DNA of 64,000 nt from Rhabdophis nuchalis (lineage: Eukaryota; Chordata; Lepidosauria; Squamata; Natricidae): the NCBI GenBank assembly GCA_039707465.1, contig CM077647.1, positions 116,686,610 to 116,750,609 on the forward strand. Direction: 5' to 3'. The notes under the pieces are model-generated. The model made no database searches. It saw only the letters and a program-made list of their open reading frames with translations, and was not told where the DNA came from. This document shows, piece by piece, positions 54,337 through 64,000 of this stretch (position 1 is its first letter; every line of letters starts with the position of its first letter). Both the position numbers and the translations under genes were made by a program.

Positions 54337-55394
54337 AATCATATCTTTCAGAGATCCTCTAGCACTTTTGAACTACCAGAGGACTGAAAAATGGCTGATG
54401 TGTTCCCATCTTTAAAAAAGAGGGGGGAAACAAATCCAGGAAACTACAAATCTATCAGCATGACATCAATATCTGAGAAGATTCTGGAAAAAATAATCAA
54501 GCAATGAATCAGCGAACAGCTAAAGATAAACAAAATCATAACGAGATGTCAATATTGATTTGTCAAAAACCAACAATGCCAGACAAATTTTATTGTATTC
54601 TTTGAAAAAGTGACAAAATTAGTGGACCAGTGAAATGCTGTGGATTTAATTTACTTGAACATAAGGCATTTGATAAAGTAGACCATTATCTACTACTTGA
54701 TAAGACAGAAGCATGTGGGATAGAAGCATTACCACCAGATAGATTCGTAACTGGCTTACCAAGAACACTCAAGATACAGTCCTTAATGGAACAACATCTA
54801 CATGGAGGGAAGTAAACAGTGAATTATCCCAAAGCTCTGTTTTAGGCTCAGTACTCTTCAATATCTTCATCAGTGATTTAGATGAGGGGATAGATAGGGA
54901 ACTCATCAAATTTGCAGATGACACCAAGCTGGCAGGAATAGTCAACATTCCAGAAGATAGGCTTAAGATACAGAAGGATCTTGACAAACTTGAACATTGG
55001 GCACTATCTAACAAAATGACATTCAATGGTGAAAAAAGTAAGGTTATACATTTAGGCAAGAAAAACAAAATGAACTTGGCCCAACAGAAGTAACTGTGGA
55101 AGAGGTCTTGGAATCCCAGTGGACAATCATTTAAATATGAGCCAGTAGCAGGAACATAGAAAAAATAGTTTCAGGAAATGGGTATATCTAATTTAATGAA
55201 AAGAAGGACTACAGGTAACATAATAGCAGTGTTCCAATATCTAATTGGCTGCCACAAAGAAAAGGGGCTCAACCTATTTTCCAAAGAATACAGGATAAGA
55301 AGCAATGGATGGAAATTAATCAAGGAGAGCAGCCTGAGCAGTGGATTGGACTAGAAGACCTCCAAGTACCTCTAACTCTGCTTTTCTGTTATTG

Positions 55395-55855
55395 GCAATT
55401 TTGGAAATTAATTTTATTTGTAAAAGTATCATAAGGAATTCTTCCCATCAACAATGTCAGTTTTAATCTTCATGTACACTCTAAAAATTCATCCTGTGTT
55501 GGATCTTGAGTGGAGGGGGGCTGCTTCTAATCCTATCACTTTGTTTTGTTAATTGTCAAGCAATTTTACTGCAAAGAATTTTGAAATATCCTGTCTTGAA
55601 TGGATTTCAGGCTGCAGTATTTGTTTTGCTTATGAATAGAGCCATCTAGAGCATTGGCTTCTTTCAATAAGCTCTGAAGTGCTGGCATCTGCTGTCAGCC
55701 ATTAAGATAGACTTGGGGGCTGCTTCCTGGCTCTAAAAAACATGTTTCTTCATTTCTCATGTAGGAAAATATAACATTCTGCCTTTTAAAATATTCCTCA
55801 AACTATTTCATTCTTCTAGGAGTGGGGGGCTTCCCTCAGCAGCTTCTCCTCCTCA
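55395..55855. other. Unassigned sequence
   Basis: No recognised feature; it may contain the eroded left end of the Tc1-like element that follows. Confidence 0.45.
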
Positions 55856-55861
55856 AGCAAA

Positions 55862-56471
55862 ATGGGCCAAAAAAGAGATTTAACTGACTGCGAAAAGTCA
55901 GAAAATGTGAAAAGTTTTTCAGAGGGATGCAACACTCTTCATATTGCTAAGATATTGGGGCAAGACCACAGAACCATCAAATATTTTGTTGCAAATAGTC
56001 AACAGGTTCCCAAGAAATGTGTGGAGAAAAAAAGATGCACATTAACTGCCAAAGATTTGAGAAGCATAAAACGTGAAGGTACCAGGAACCCATTATCCTC
56101 CAGTGCTGTCATATTCCAGAACTGCAAACTACCTGGAGTGCATGGAAGTACAAGGTGTTCAGTGCTCAGAGACATGGTCAAGGTAAGGAAGATTGAAACC
56201 CGACCACCACTGAACAAGACACATAAGTTGAAATGGCAAGACTGGGGCGAAATCTTGACAGATTTTTTTATGGACTGATGAGTTGAATGTTGATGGACCA
56301 AATGAATGGCCTGTGGCTGTATCAGTACTTTAACTCAGACGCCAGCAAGGTGGAGGTGGGATACTGGTATTGCCTGGTATTATTAAAGATGAGCTAGTTG
56401 GATCCTTTTGGGTTGAAGATGGTCTCAAAATCAACTCCCAAACCTACTGCCAGTTTTTAAAAGACGCTTTC
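55862..56471 (+). pseudogene. Tc1/mariner transposase remnant
   Basis: The 138-codon frame reads MGQKRDLTDCEKSENVKSFS, LHIAKILGQDHRTIKYFVAN, KKRCTLTAKDLRSIKRE, STRCSVLRDMVKVRK. This is the N-terminal pair of helix-turn-helix DNA-binding domains of a Tc1-type (DD34E) transposase. After the stop at 56278 further pieces of the catalytic domain are readable (WMDELNVDGP-like, GGGILVLPGIIKDELVGS-like, VEDGLKINSQTYCQFLKDAF at about 56380-56470). The coding text then stops at the LTR. The C-terminal catalytic part is missing. Confidence 0.85.
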
Positions 56472-56787
56472 TGTTACGTATGTAAAAGAAAGCAACGTAT
56501 ATAACGCTCCACCCATTGGTTCAATTTCCAGGTAGGAAGTCGAAGGACCGTCAGTGGCTGAACTTCCTGGACAGCTCCTTTTAAAAGAGGAGCTACCAGG
56601 AAGCCCGCCGCTTCTTGTCTGATGTATCTGACTGAAAATAAAGGTCTGTTTTGGCTATTGACGTGTCCTGCCTCTTCCTTCTGCCCATTCTGGCCATGAA
56701 GGTGGGATTCTGAAGAGAATAAAGGCCAATGGACTGACCATCCACATAGCATTAGTGGCCATCTTTCGCGGCACACAACAGCCTGCA
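56470..56787 (+). mobile_element. Putative Ty3/Gypsy LTR
   Basis: Starts TGTTACGTATG and ends about GCGGCACACAACA (TG…CA). It contains a TATA-like GTATATAACG at about 56498 and a polyadenylation signal GAAAATAAAGG at about 56634, the order expected of U3-R-U5. It interrupts the Tc1 transposase on its left and gag-like coding text follows on its right. No matching second LTR or clear primer-binding site was found, so the boundaries are approximate. Confidence 0.6.
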
Positions 56788-56834
56788 CTAGCCATTCCAA
56801 AATGACTACACATGCTCACCAGCACTGTTCGAGC

Positions 56835-57390
56835 CTAATACCAAAGAGTGGTCTTCCTATATGGGTCATTTTCAAATGTTTATGGAGGCAAATAATCTTC
56901 AAGATTTGTTGGACAATAGAAAAAGGGCACTTTTCCTAAGTTATTGTGGACCATGAATTTACAAGATGGCTAAATCCTTAGCAGCACCGACCGTTGTAGA
57001 AACAGTATTGTGGACAACCCTCCAGAACATACTAAAGAATCATTAGCCCCCCTCAGCATTGCCACTCGTTAGTAGGCATGAGTTTTACCGCAGATGCCAA
57101 CAGTAGGGTCAGACAATCAATTATTTCATTGCAAACCTGAGGGAAATCGCATCCGAATGTGAATTCAATTTAGAAGAAATGGGTCTGAGGGACCTTCCCC
57201 TGCAAAAATGACTGCTGGCAGAAAGGGGCATCACATTTCAAGCAACTGTTGGGATGCACATCAACCACAAAGCTCACAAAATGGATAAAATGGGGGAAAA
57301 CCTTTGAAATAAGGATGCAACACAAATGTAATCACTTAGGAATTTTTAAAAAAATGGACACAAAAAAGAGTTGACAACTGCATTATATCA
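56835..57390 (+). pseudogene. Ty3/Gypsy gag remnant
   Basis: The translation across 56845-57300 gives EWSSYMGHFQMFMEANNLQD, KRALFLSYCGP and, in another frame, IASECEFNLEEMGLRDLPLQ then LLAERGITFQ. These fit the capsid region of vertebrate Gypsy-type gag (W–Y–FE-F–AN-I, KRA-LL-CG, LRDRLV-GI–LLAE–LTF). Stops and frameshifts are frequent. No protease or RT follows: an L2 LINE begins at 57401. Confidence 0.65.
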
Positions 57391-57400
57391 CCCTTCCTTT

Positions 57401-58492
57401 CATCCGTGGTTTTGGGGTAGAGTACCATCAGTACGCTGATGACATTCAGCTGTACATATCTACCCCAAACCACCCCAACGATGCCATCGAAGGGATGTCC
57501 CGGTGTTTGGAAGCCATACGGGTCTAGATGGGGAGTAACAAACTCAAACTCAACCCGTCCAAGACCAAGTGGCTGTGGTTTCCGGCGTCCCGGTTTAGCC
57601 AGCTGATTCGAACACTGGCCATAGGGGGCAAACTATTAGCCCCCGTAGAAGGGCGCACAATTTAGGTGTCCTCCTGGACTCCCGGCTGACCATGGAGGAC
57701 CATGTGACGGCCGTGGCCAAGGGGGCGTTTTACCAGGTGCGCCTGGTCCGCCAATTGCGCCCCTTACTTGACTGGGATGCCTTCCGCACAGTCACTCAAG
57801 CACTTGTGATATCCCGCCTAGACTACTGTAACGCTCTCTACATGGGGCTCCCCTTGAGGTGCACCCGAAGGTTGTAGCTAGTTCAGAATGTGGCCGCGCG
57901 GGGGATTATGGGAGCCTCACGGCATTCCCATGTAACACCTCTCCTGCGCGAGCTGCACTGGCTGCCTGTGGCCTTTCGGGTGCGCTTCAAGGTGCTGATA
58001 ACCATCTTTAAAGCGCTCCATGGCACGGGGCCTAGTTATATGCAAGACAGTCTTCTACCCCACACATCCCTTCGACCGATCCGCTCCCATAGAGAGGGTC
58101 TTCTCCGGGTGCCGTCGGCCGGGCAATGCCGTTTGGCGACGCCCAGGGGAAGGGCCTTCTCTGTGGCGGGCCCAACCCTCTGGAACGACCTTCCTCCCAA
58201 ACTCCGGACCACCTCGGACTTCCGCCTTTTCCACCAGTGCCTGAAGACACACTTTTTCCATCAAGCCAGCCTAGCGTGATCACCCTATAACGACTGAGTT
58301 TTAAATTAGCAATTCGTTTTAATTAGAGGGATTTTAGTAATTTTAGCACAGGGTTTTCTTAATTTAATTGGTTTTATGATATTTATTATGTATTTATGTA
58401 TATATCTGTTTTAATTTCCTGTGCGCCGCCCTGGCTCCCTTCTGGGAGATAGGTGCGGGATACAAGTCGAATAAACTCAAACTCAAACTCAG
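57401..58492 (+). mobile_element. 5'-truncated L2-clade LINE
   Basis: Begins inside the RT (HQYADDIQLYISTPNHPND, the YADD motif region) with frame breaks, then is open through 57692-57877 and 57890-58279. The text reads MEDHVTAVAKGAFYQVRLVR, SRLDYCNALYMGLPLRC, HVTPLLRELHWLPVAFRVRF, GRAFSVAGPTLWNDLPPKLR and LKTHFFHQASLA. The 3' UTR ends CTGGGAGATAGGTGCGGGAT and an AACTCAAACTCAAACTC repeat at about 58470-58492, a terminal repeat type unlike the (ATT)n of the copy at 41721. Confidence 0.87.
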
Positions 58493-58604
58493 GTACCTTT
58501 TGCAAGACTCAGCAGGTAGTTATCCTTAAAAGTATCCAAGTAACTAGAAAGACAGTTAACTGCACTCAGTGTTTCAGACAAGTACATCACATCGTGGTGA
58601 TGTA

Positions 58605-59075
58605 GAAAAGACATGGAGACTCTAGAAAGAGTGCAGAGAAGAGCAACCAAGATGATTAGGGGACTGGAGGCTAAAACATATGAAGAATGGTTGCAGGAAC
58701 TGGGTATGTCTAGTTTAATGAAAAGGACCAGGGGAGACATGATAGCAGTGTTCCGATATCTCAGAGGGTGCCACAAAGAAGAGGGAGTCAAACTATTCTC
58801 CAAGGCACCTAGGGGCAGGACAAGAAGCAATGGGTGGAAACTAACCAAGGAGAGAAGCAACTTAGAACTAAGGAGAAATTTCCTGACAGTTAGAACAATT
58901 AACCAGTGGAACAGTTTGCCTCCAGAAGTTGTGAATGCCCCAACCCTGGAAGTCTTTAAGAAGATGTTGGATAGCCATTTGTCTGAAATGGTATAAGGTT
59001 CCTGCCCACGCAGGGGGTTGGACTAGAAGACCTACAAGGTCCCTTCCAACTCTGCTATTGTATTGTATTGTACAA
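58605..59075 (+). mobile_element. CR1 LINE 3' end
   Basis: The 127-codon frame at 58613-58996 is the CR1 ORF2 C-terminus without a stop: METLERVQRRATKMIRGLEA, RGDMIAVFRYLRGCHKEEGV, TINQWNSLPPEVVNAPTLEV. The 3' UTR is GGGTTGGACTAGAAGACCTA … CCCTTCCAACTCTGCTATTG with TATTG-type terminal repeats ending at about 59075. It has no MITE at the position where the two Helitron-borne CR1 copies carry one. Confidence 0.88.
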
Positions 59076-60165
59076 CATACATAGCATTCCTTAGGGCATT
59101 CAATCCCTTAGTAGTCTACTCTTTTTAATACTTCCATAGTAATCATGTTGAGTAATAGCTTAATTAAGAAAAAAAAATAACATAAGCAACTTGCTGAGCT
59201 AGAACATTTCCTTTGCCTAAACATGCATTGCCACATTCAAAATGCCATGTTTCTAGTCCTACCCAAGTAATTGGAGAAAGTATAGCAAGGTGGAACTTGC
59301 CATGGCATGCCTGCTTTCTACTTTGTCTCCCTTACCTTGTGGCATTATCATGCATGTTAGAGGAGTGATATACGTAAGTAGAAATAGTTACATGGTTGCA
59401 ACTAAATAAAAAGCATGGCCTTACTACTTTTATCTCCTCTTTCATTCATAGAAGTTAAGCTAAATTATTTTCATTTAAGTATTTTCAATGCCTATTTCTT
59501 GTCAGCTTGATTGTGGCTCTTCTGTTTAGGAAATGAATTATTAGAATCTCATGTAACCAAGCCCATAATCCCTTGTAATATCAATCCTACTGAACTTCAT
59601 ATCTGTTTGCAAGATTTAATTATATTATTTTACATCACTAAAAAATGCTTCCCATTTTGAGGAAGGAAAAAAAGAAAGAAAGAAAATTCATACTAACCCT
59701 CTTCTATGGGTGGGGGAGGGAGGACTAGATAAAACCCATGATAGGCACCAACAGTCAATAAACTGGGGTCAAAGGCTTGTTGAAACTGAAATAGCAATTA
59801 ATTAAAGACTGCATGTGCTGTACTTTTGGGGGAAAGTATTCTTCAGAAGCAATCAGCATTATCTCATGCTAGTTAAAGGATTTACCAACCCTAAGCCAAA
59901 AGAAAACTAAATTAGCGTATTTGTTATCCCGGTCCCCAAGCCCTACCTTACCTCTTCTGCCTTACTTCCAGATGTCCAGATTTTGCTGAATATAAAACAA
60001 AAGCAATGGTTTAACCCTTTGGCTTTGCAGCCCTTCCTCTTTCCTTATGTCATCAACCAGCAGAAAACACTATTGCGATAGGCAGATGGTTTTGACAAAC
60101 AACTACAGCCATCTATCAAAGTGGCTTATCAGATTCAGCCACTGGACAATTAATTTCTGGCAGCA
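59076..60165. other. Unassigned sequence
   Basis: No recognised gene or repeat. Confidence 0.5.
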
Positions 60166-60175
60166 TGTCTTATAA

Positions 60176-60469
60176 CAGTGATGGCTAACCTTTTCTGAAT
60201 CCAGTGCCCAAAGCCTGAATCCCCAAAATGCAATGTGTGTGTGCATGTGCCCCACCCCCATGCATGCATGCCCACCATCACCCTGCACACGCAAGTGCTG
60301 CCACACATGCACGCTCCCTGTGCATGCACAGCACAGACCCCAAGACCAGCTGGCTGGCGGGTGGCACGTGCACATGTGTGGCAGAGCTGAACTGGGGTGC
60401 TGGCTCACGTCCCCAGAGAGGGTGCTATGAGCCACCTCCGGCACGCGTGCCATAGGTTCACCATCATGG
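60176..60469. mobile_element. hAT MITE (CAGTGATGGCTAACC family), 294 bp
   Basis: Left end CAGTGATGGCTAACCTTTTC, right end CCATAGGTTCACCATCATGG. Flanks TCTTATAA (60168-60175) and CCTTATAA (60470-60477) match at 7 of 8 positions. The interior is GC-rich with TGCATGCATGC runs and differs from the 341-bp copies at 32199 and 40612, so it belongs to another subfamily. Confidence 0.9.
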
Positions 60470-60479
60470 CCTTATAAAA

Positions 60480-61255
60480 TGGAACGGGCTCCTGGCTTTA
60501 CTAAACAATCCCACCCCCAACTGATATCAACACTTTAAGATTCTGCTCAATACTTTAAAATAAGTCTCTCCAAAAATTACAAATACATTTTACTGGAAAT
60601 CTATTAACAAAGGCTACAGAAACTTAATATTGAATTCCTAACAGTGTTTTCCTCCCCTCCCCTCCTCTCTTCCCTCCCCGTTTTTCCAAAGAGTTAATTT
60701 AGAAACAATATAGCTTTCTAATGTTATCTTTCCATCTTGGGCTTAAATCATGTTTTGCTAACCGCCACTCCATATTTTCTTCAAAGTAAGTGCTATGTTT
60801 CTCTATAGATGTTTAGTGGACTTGCTTTGATGCAGGTCTATTGAAAGAACACTAATCCTACCCTCAAAACAAGCCCCCATAGCAGCTAGTTTCTATCATA
60901 GAGGAGGCTGCATGTTTAAAGAAAAAATGGATGTTTACCTGAAAACAAACTTTGCAACAGTATGAACCTGGTGGGACTGCCAGTAAAGTGTTGTGTTTTT
61001 TTTTTTTACCAAGCAGCCTCTACTCTGCTAATCAGCAAGATGTTTCTGCATGGGTTAAAAAGAATCTTTACTAAGCAGATCTCCCATACTACTCAATTAT
61101 ATTTTTTGAGAACATGTTTGTATAATGATCTTTTTGACTGTACCTTTCTCTTAACCAGCTGCTCAACTGGCTTAAGAGTCATAGGGAATAATCAGTAGAC
61201 CCTATTCTGACAATCTAGGAATTTAAAAAAAGGAGTTAGGCAAAGCATTCTTGAT
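60480..61255. other. Unassigned sequence
   Basis: No recognised feature; the 78-codon frame at 60962 has no motif. Confidence 0.5.
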
Positions 61256-61263
61256 CCTAGGAC

Positions 61264-61472
61264 CAGGAGTGAAATTCAGCAGGTTCTGGAGAACCGGTAG
61301 CGGAAATTTTGAGTAGTTCGGAGAACTGGAACTCCACCTCTGGCTGGAGATTTTGCAATATCCTTTCCCCAGGAGTGGGTTGGGAATGGGGATTTTGCAG
61401 GATCCTTCCTCTGCCACACCCACCAAGCCACGCCCACAGAACCAGTGGTAAAAAAAATTAATTTCACCACTG
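61264..61472. mobile_element. hAT-type MITE, 209 bp, perfect 8-bp TSD
   Basis: Ends CAGGAGTGAAATTCAGCAGG and TTAATTTCACCACTG. CCTAGGAC is duplicated exactly at 61256-61263 and 61473-61480. The interior carries GAGAACCGGTAGCGG and CCACGCCCACAGAACC words of the snake GGTTCT/AGAACC MITE group. Confidence 0.95.
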
Positions 61473-61614
61473 CCTAGGACCATGCTATGCATTAGCTCAA
61501 CGTGACTGTTGGAAGGAAAATCTATCTGGTTCAGTTCCAAGCTGAGAGAAAAATGCTGGATTTAGAATGGAGGTTGGAAGATGATTGGAAAGAAGGTCCA
61601 TTTATTGATTAATA

Positions 61615-61860
61615 AATAAATGAAGGAGGCGGTGGTGAGGCCCCTTGTTAAGAAGCCTTCCCTGGATCCAGCTTCTTTAGTCAACTATCATGGGGATGAA
61701 CAGGCTCAGACTCAACCCCTTCAAGACTGTGTGGCTGTGGTTTCCGTCATCCCGATTTGTCCATCTTGTTCCATCTTTGCTGATAAGGGGAGAGGTTTTA
61801 GCCCCCTCAGAAAGGGCCCATAATCTGAGAGCTGCGTATGGTGGCCCAGGATGGATGAAG
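61615..61860 (+). pseudogene. Internally deleted L2-clade LINE fragment
   Basis: KEAVVRPLVKKPSLDPASLVNY (start of the RT domain) is joined at about 61688 to MGMNRLRLNPFKT and WLWFPSSRFVHLVPSLL (text that lies after YADD in the intact copy). About 550 bp of RT, including the catalytic motif, is therefore missing. It runs straight into the Gypsy integrase remnant. Confidence 0.75.
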
Positions 61861-61864
61861 CCAT

Positions 61865-62300
61865 AAGTAGTTGGGTAGGACATTGTCAGGCTTCCCATCC
61901 GGCTCCGCCAGTGACAGTGGCCAGGGAATGGGAAAGGCCACCTGGTCCCTGGTCCAGATTACACCTCTATTTTGTGGGCCTGGGCAAGGAACTACCATAA
62001 TGGTGGTGGTGAACGCATTCTCAAAATGGGTTGAAATAATACCCATGGGGTCCACCACCGCAGAATCCACCATTGGGGCATTGCAGCAGTTGTTCGCATG
62101 CCATGGGTTGCCAGATTTGGTTGTTTCAGACAATGGGCTGTAATGGACAGCAGCCGCTTTCCAAACATTCCTGGTCACCTTAGGTGTCCGGCATGCCCTA
62201 ACGTCCCCATTCCACCCACCCAGCAATGGCCGAGCGGAACGAGTGGTCCGCTCAGCAAAAGAGGACCTGGAAAGAATGGGTGCAGGGAGCTTACAGGACA
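61865..62300 (+). pseudogene. Ty3/Gypsy integrase core remnant
   Basis: The frames give GTTIMVVVNAFSKWVEIIPM, ALQQLFACHGLPDLVVSDNG and, after a frame break, FHPPSNGRAERVVRSAKEDL. These are the three blocks of a retroelement integrase core (D…D…E). The first block has Asn where the catalytic Asp is expected (VVVNAFSKW), the second keeps SDNG, and the third keeps the Glu (GRAERVV). Stops at about 62141 and frame shifts make it non-functional. Upstream RT/RNase H is absent, so only the 3' end of pol remains, followed by a possible LTR. Confidence 0.78.
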
Positions 62301-62314
62301 AAATAACACACATC

Positions 62315-62530
62315 AGTCATAGTCGGAGGCTTCCCATTGGTTAAGGTATGCAAGCATTCAGACGGAAGAAGAGCTGAGCTCTGATTGGTTGCCCATTTGA
62401 CAACTACCATATAAATATCTGTCAAATGGAGCCTGTTCTGTTCTGCTGTTTATAGTTGTTGTGGTTTACATTAAAGATAGTTGAGTTGAACCGGAACACC
62501 TCAGTCATTATTCTCGCACTCGGAATACAC
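62315..62530 (+). mobile_element. Possible Gypsy 3' LTR
   Basis: The sequence directly downstream of the integrase has a TATA-like CATATAAATA at about 62409, a CATTAAAGATAG polyadenylation-like word at about 62468 and ends CACTCGGAATACACA. This is LTR-like, but no partner LTR is present and it does not resemble the LTR at 56470. Boundaries uncertain. Confidence 0.4.
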
Positions 62531-62620
62531 AAAAAAGACCTCCCCAAAAATAAGGCTAAGTGCTTATTTTGGGGGTCAAAAGAAAACAAGGCCTGTCTTA
62601 TTTTCAGGGAAACACAGTAG
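62531..62620. mobile_element. Tc2/Kanga-like DNA transposon fragment
   Basis: AAAAAGACCTCCCCAAAAAT, AAGGCTAAGTGCTTATTTTG, GGGGTCAAAAGAAAACAAGG, CTTATTTTCAGGGAAACACA, GTA. The spaced ‘AAATAAG/CTTATTTT’ words and a GGGAAACACAGTA terminus resemble TcMar-Tc2 (Kanga) MITEs. The identification is from memory of the terminus. Confidence 0.5.
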
Positions 62621-62621
62621 C

Positions 62622-63508
62622 GCAAGGTTACTAAGTAAGAAAGTAAGCTTCCAAAGCTTTGGTTCAATTTGATCCCCCTGTTCCTCCAGACCTAACCCAA
62701 CATTTTCATCAATATATCACCCTGGCATATTCTCTAGCATATATTTATTTTATTGCTATAATTTATATTGAGCATTTTTAATTATAAAGCTGGCTCTAAA
62801 TACCTTAAATAAGTTTGGATGCATACATTATCACAGGATATCAAATAATTATATGTGGCATGCAATGCCTTTCATCAAGATTAATTATTGCATAATTTGA
62901 AACATATATTGGAAGAAAGAGCTTTACTCCATGATCAGATCCTATTATACTTCCTCTTTCCTTTTTTCCTGACATTCTCAGCTGAAGAGCTAATGAAGAG
63001 AAGGCTCTGTCCTAAGATGTTTATTCTTTTTTGCCAAGTTTTAAGTACTAAAATTCAAATATAGATTATATGCTATCAAGTTGGTGTCAACTCTTAGAAG
63101 CCACATAGATTATCTCCATGAGAATCTTGCCTTTAACCTGATCCTTCGAGTTCAATAATGTACTTAATCAGGGTTTCTTGAATAAGTCCCAGCAGCCTAG
63201 TTCACTATGCTTAATCATATGCATGTTTTAAGACACCAATGAGTAGTTCACATAGGAATCTTAACACAATACATTGATTTTCAGCAGCTTGAAAATCTAA
63301 GTGAAAATTTAAAGAGCAGATTAATAAGTGATAGTTACCTACAGATATTATATACTATATTATCTACCACAGTTGTATGTCATCATTCCTGCAACAATAC
63401 CACAAAACAGATACATAGTAAACGAACAGTGAAATTATTGAAGTTACTATGAAGATATTATGGAGATTTGAATTGATCAGATTAAGGCAATTAGTCTGAT
63501 CAATTTGG
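62622..63508. other. Mostly unassigned AT-rich sequence
   Basis: A faint old repeat word lies at about 63076-63135 (CAAGTTGGTGTCAACTCTTA, GAAGCCACATAGATTATCTC) and matches in pattern the word at 28283. Otherwise nothing was recognised. Confidence 0.45.
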
Positions 63509-63519
63509 CTCACTTAGAG

Positions 63520-63866
63520 CAAGGGTGTCAAACTCAATTTCATTGAGGGTTGCATCAGGGTTATGTTTGACCTTGGGGGGGGGGCAGAGTAGGCGTGGCC
63601 AGCTCAACATTACTTATATTGGGGGCGCCTGCGGTGGCACAAGCACTCTGCAGCAAAAGCGGGCTTCCAAGCTCCATTTTTGGCTGTGATGGCCTCCTGC
63701 AACCCTCTGCCAGCCAAAACGGAGCTCAGGAGGTCCGCCCTCCTGAGGTCTGTATTTGCTGACAGAGACACCACGGGCCAATCCTTCACGGTTTCCTGGG
63801 CAGCCCCACAGAGTTAATCTCAGCACCCCACAAGCTGGCTCCGGGGCCTTGAGTTTGACACGCCTG
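63520..63866. mobile_element. hAT-type MITE (GGGTGTCAAACTCAA family), 347 bp
   Basis: Left end CAAGGGTGTCAAACTCAATT, right end TTGAGTTTGACACGCCTG, an imperfect terminal inverted repeat of the CAGGGGTGTCAAACTC type. Flanks ACTTAGAG and GCCTAGAG agree at 6 of 8 positions. The interior is GC-rich, with GGCGTGGCC and a poly-G run, and is non-coding. Confidence 0.88.
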
Positions 63867-64000
63867 GCCTAGAGGTAGCATATTAAATTACAAATACCTT
63901 CTAGGCAATAGCAAAGATTCAGAAAATTATAGATCATCCAAATGTTTGCAATCATAACTGCATTTGGTTTTGTGGTGATAAAAACACATCACAAATTAAT

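Larger units (their letters stand above)
49560..55394 (+). mobile_element. Old near-complete CR1 LINE, host of nested insertions
   Basis: CR1 landmarks appear in order through decayed frames. ORF1-like SGNH-esterase words come first (KKSHLLIGDLIVRDVN at about 49755 and HVGTNAL at about 49920). The endonuclease start follows (YTNAQSMRNKQGEVEVQINE … YDIVAIMET, about 50500-50600), then RGGGVALYKK, DFNYPDINWE (51274) and AILDLTLTNRDEMIKGIEVK (51395). Next is RT sequence (about 54390-55080, FADDTKLAG-like at 54915), then ISNLMKRRTT… and the terminus GGATTGGACTAGAAGACCTC, CAAGTACCTCTAACTCTGC. It is interrupted by the ORF1-only elements at 50841-51262 and 51644-53670 and a MITE at 54202-54336. Without them it would be about 3.3 kb, near the CR1 norm less its 5' end. 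Confidence 0.8.

Noticed and set aside
1..64000. Host gene exons
   Set aside because: Every long frame with recognisable protein similarity belongs to a transposable element. No frame shows plausible splice-flanked exon structure with a host protein motif.

Overview
This window looks like repeat-dense, gene-poor nuclear DNA of a squamate reptile, most likely a snake. I found no host protein-coding gene, rRNA or tRNA gene. The organism call is an inference from the repeat mix: L2-clade and CR1 LINEs, a BovB 3' tail, a Sauria-type tRNA SINE, L1-type ORF1 elements, R4-clade LINEs, many hAT MITEs and long ATAG/TAGG-type tetranucleotide arrays. Family names rest on remembered protein and terminal motifs, not on a database search.

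Layout. 0-9 kb is mostly unique or anciently decayed AT-rich sequence with a MITE, a BovB tail and eroded LINE pieces. 9.3-13.1 kb holds two 5'-truncated L2-clade LINEs on the minus strand, a small palindrome and a 36-bp minisatellite. 13.6-20.4 kb carries tRNA-derived SINEs, CR1 and BovB remnants and two R4-clade LINE remnants arranged tail to tail. 20.76-22.61 kb is a 1.85-kb non-autonomous hAT element with a perfect 8-bp target duplication, a GC-rich inverted-repeat core and about 0.9 kb of purine simple repeat. 24-25.8 kb has a near-perfect 135-bp palindrome and two short L2-clade 3' ends. 26.8-28.05 kb has a hAT MITE and a short Helitron.

31.05-41.57 kb is the most structured part. Two composite Helitrons in opposite orientation (31054-33883 and about 39507-41565) each carry a CR1 3' end that itself contains the same 341-bp hAT MITE at the same position. 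Both are filled with tetranucleotide arrays. A third, simpler member lies at 27508-28048. Between the two large Helitrons sits a roughly 2-kb retroelement (34010-35990) that encodes only an L1-type ORF1 protein. It is fully open, polyadenylated and flanked by an 18-bp target duplication.

41.7-46.0 kb is an almost full-length L2-clade LINE whose endonuclease/RT frame is broken by one frameshift near 43175. 46.4-53.7 kb contains two more roughly 2-kb ORF1-only elements and a truncated fourth copy. Two of these are nested inside an old near-complete CR1 (about 49560-55394), one with a 19-bp target duplication. 55.86-58.5 kb has a Tc1-type transposase remnant interrupted by a Ty3/Gypsy-like LTR plus gag remnant, followed by an L2 3' half. 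58.6-64 kb has a CR1 3' end, three hAT MITEs, a rearranged L2 piece joined to a Gypsy integrase remnant, and a Tc2/Kanga-like fragment.

The strongest candidate for something under-described is the ORF1-only L1 family, analogous in layout to mammalian HAL1 (half-L1). The second is the Helitron family that has carried a CR1+hAT passenger into new loci.
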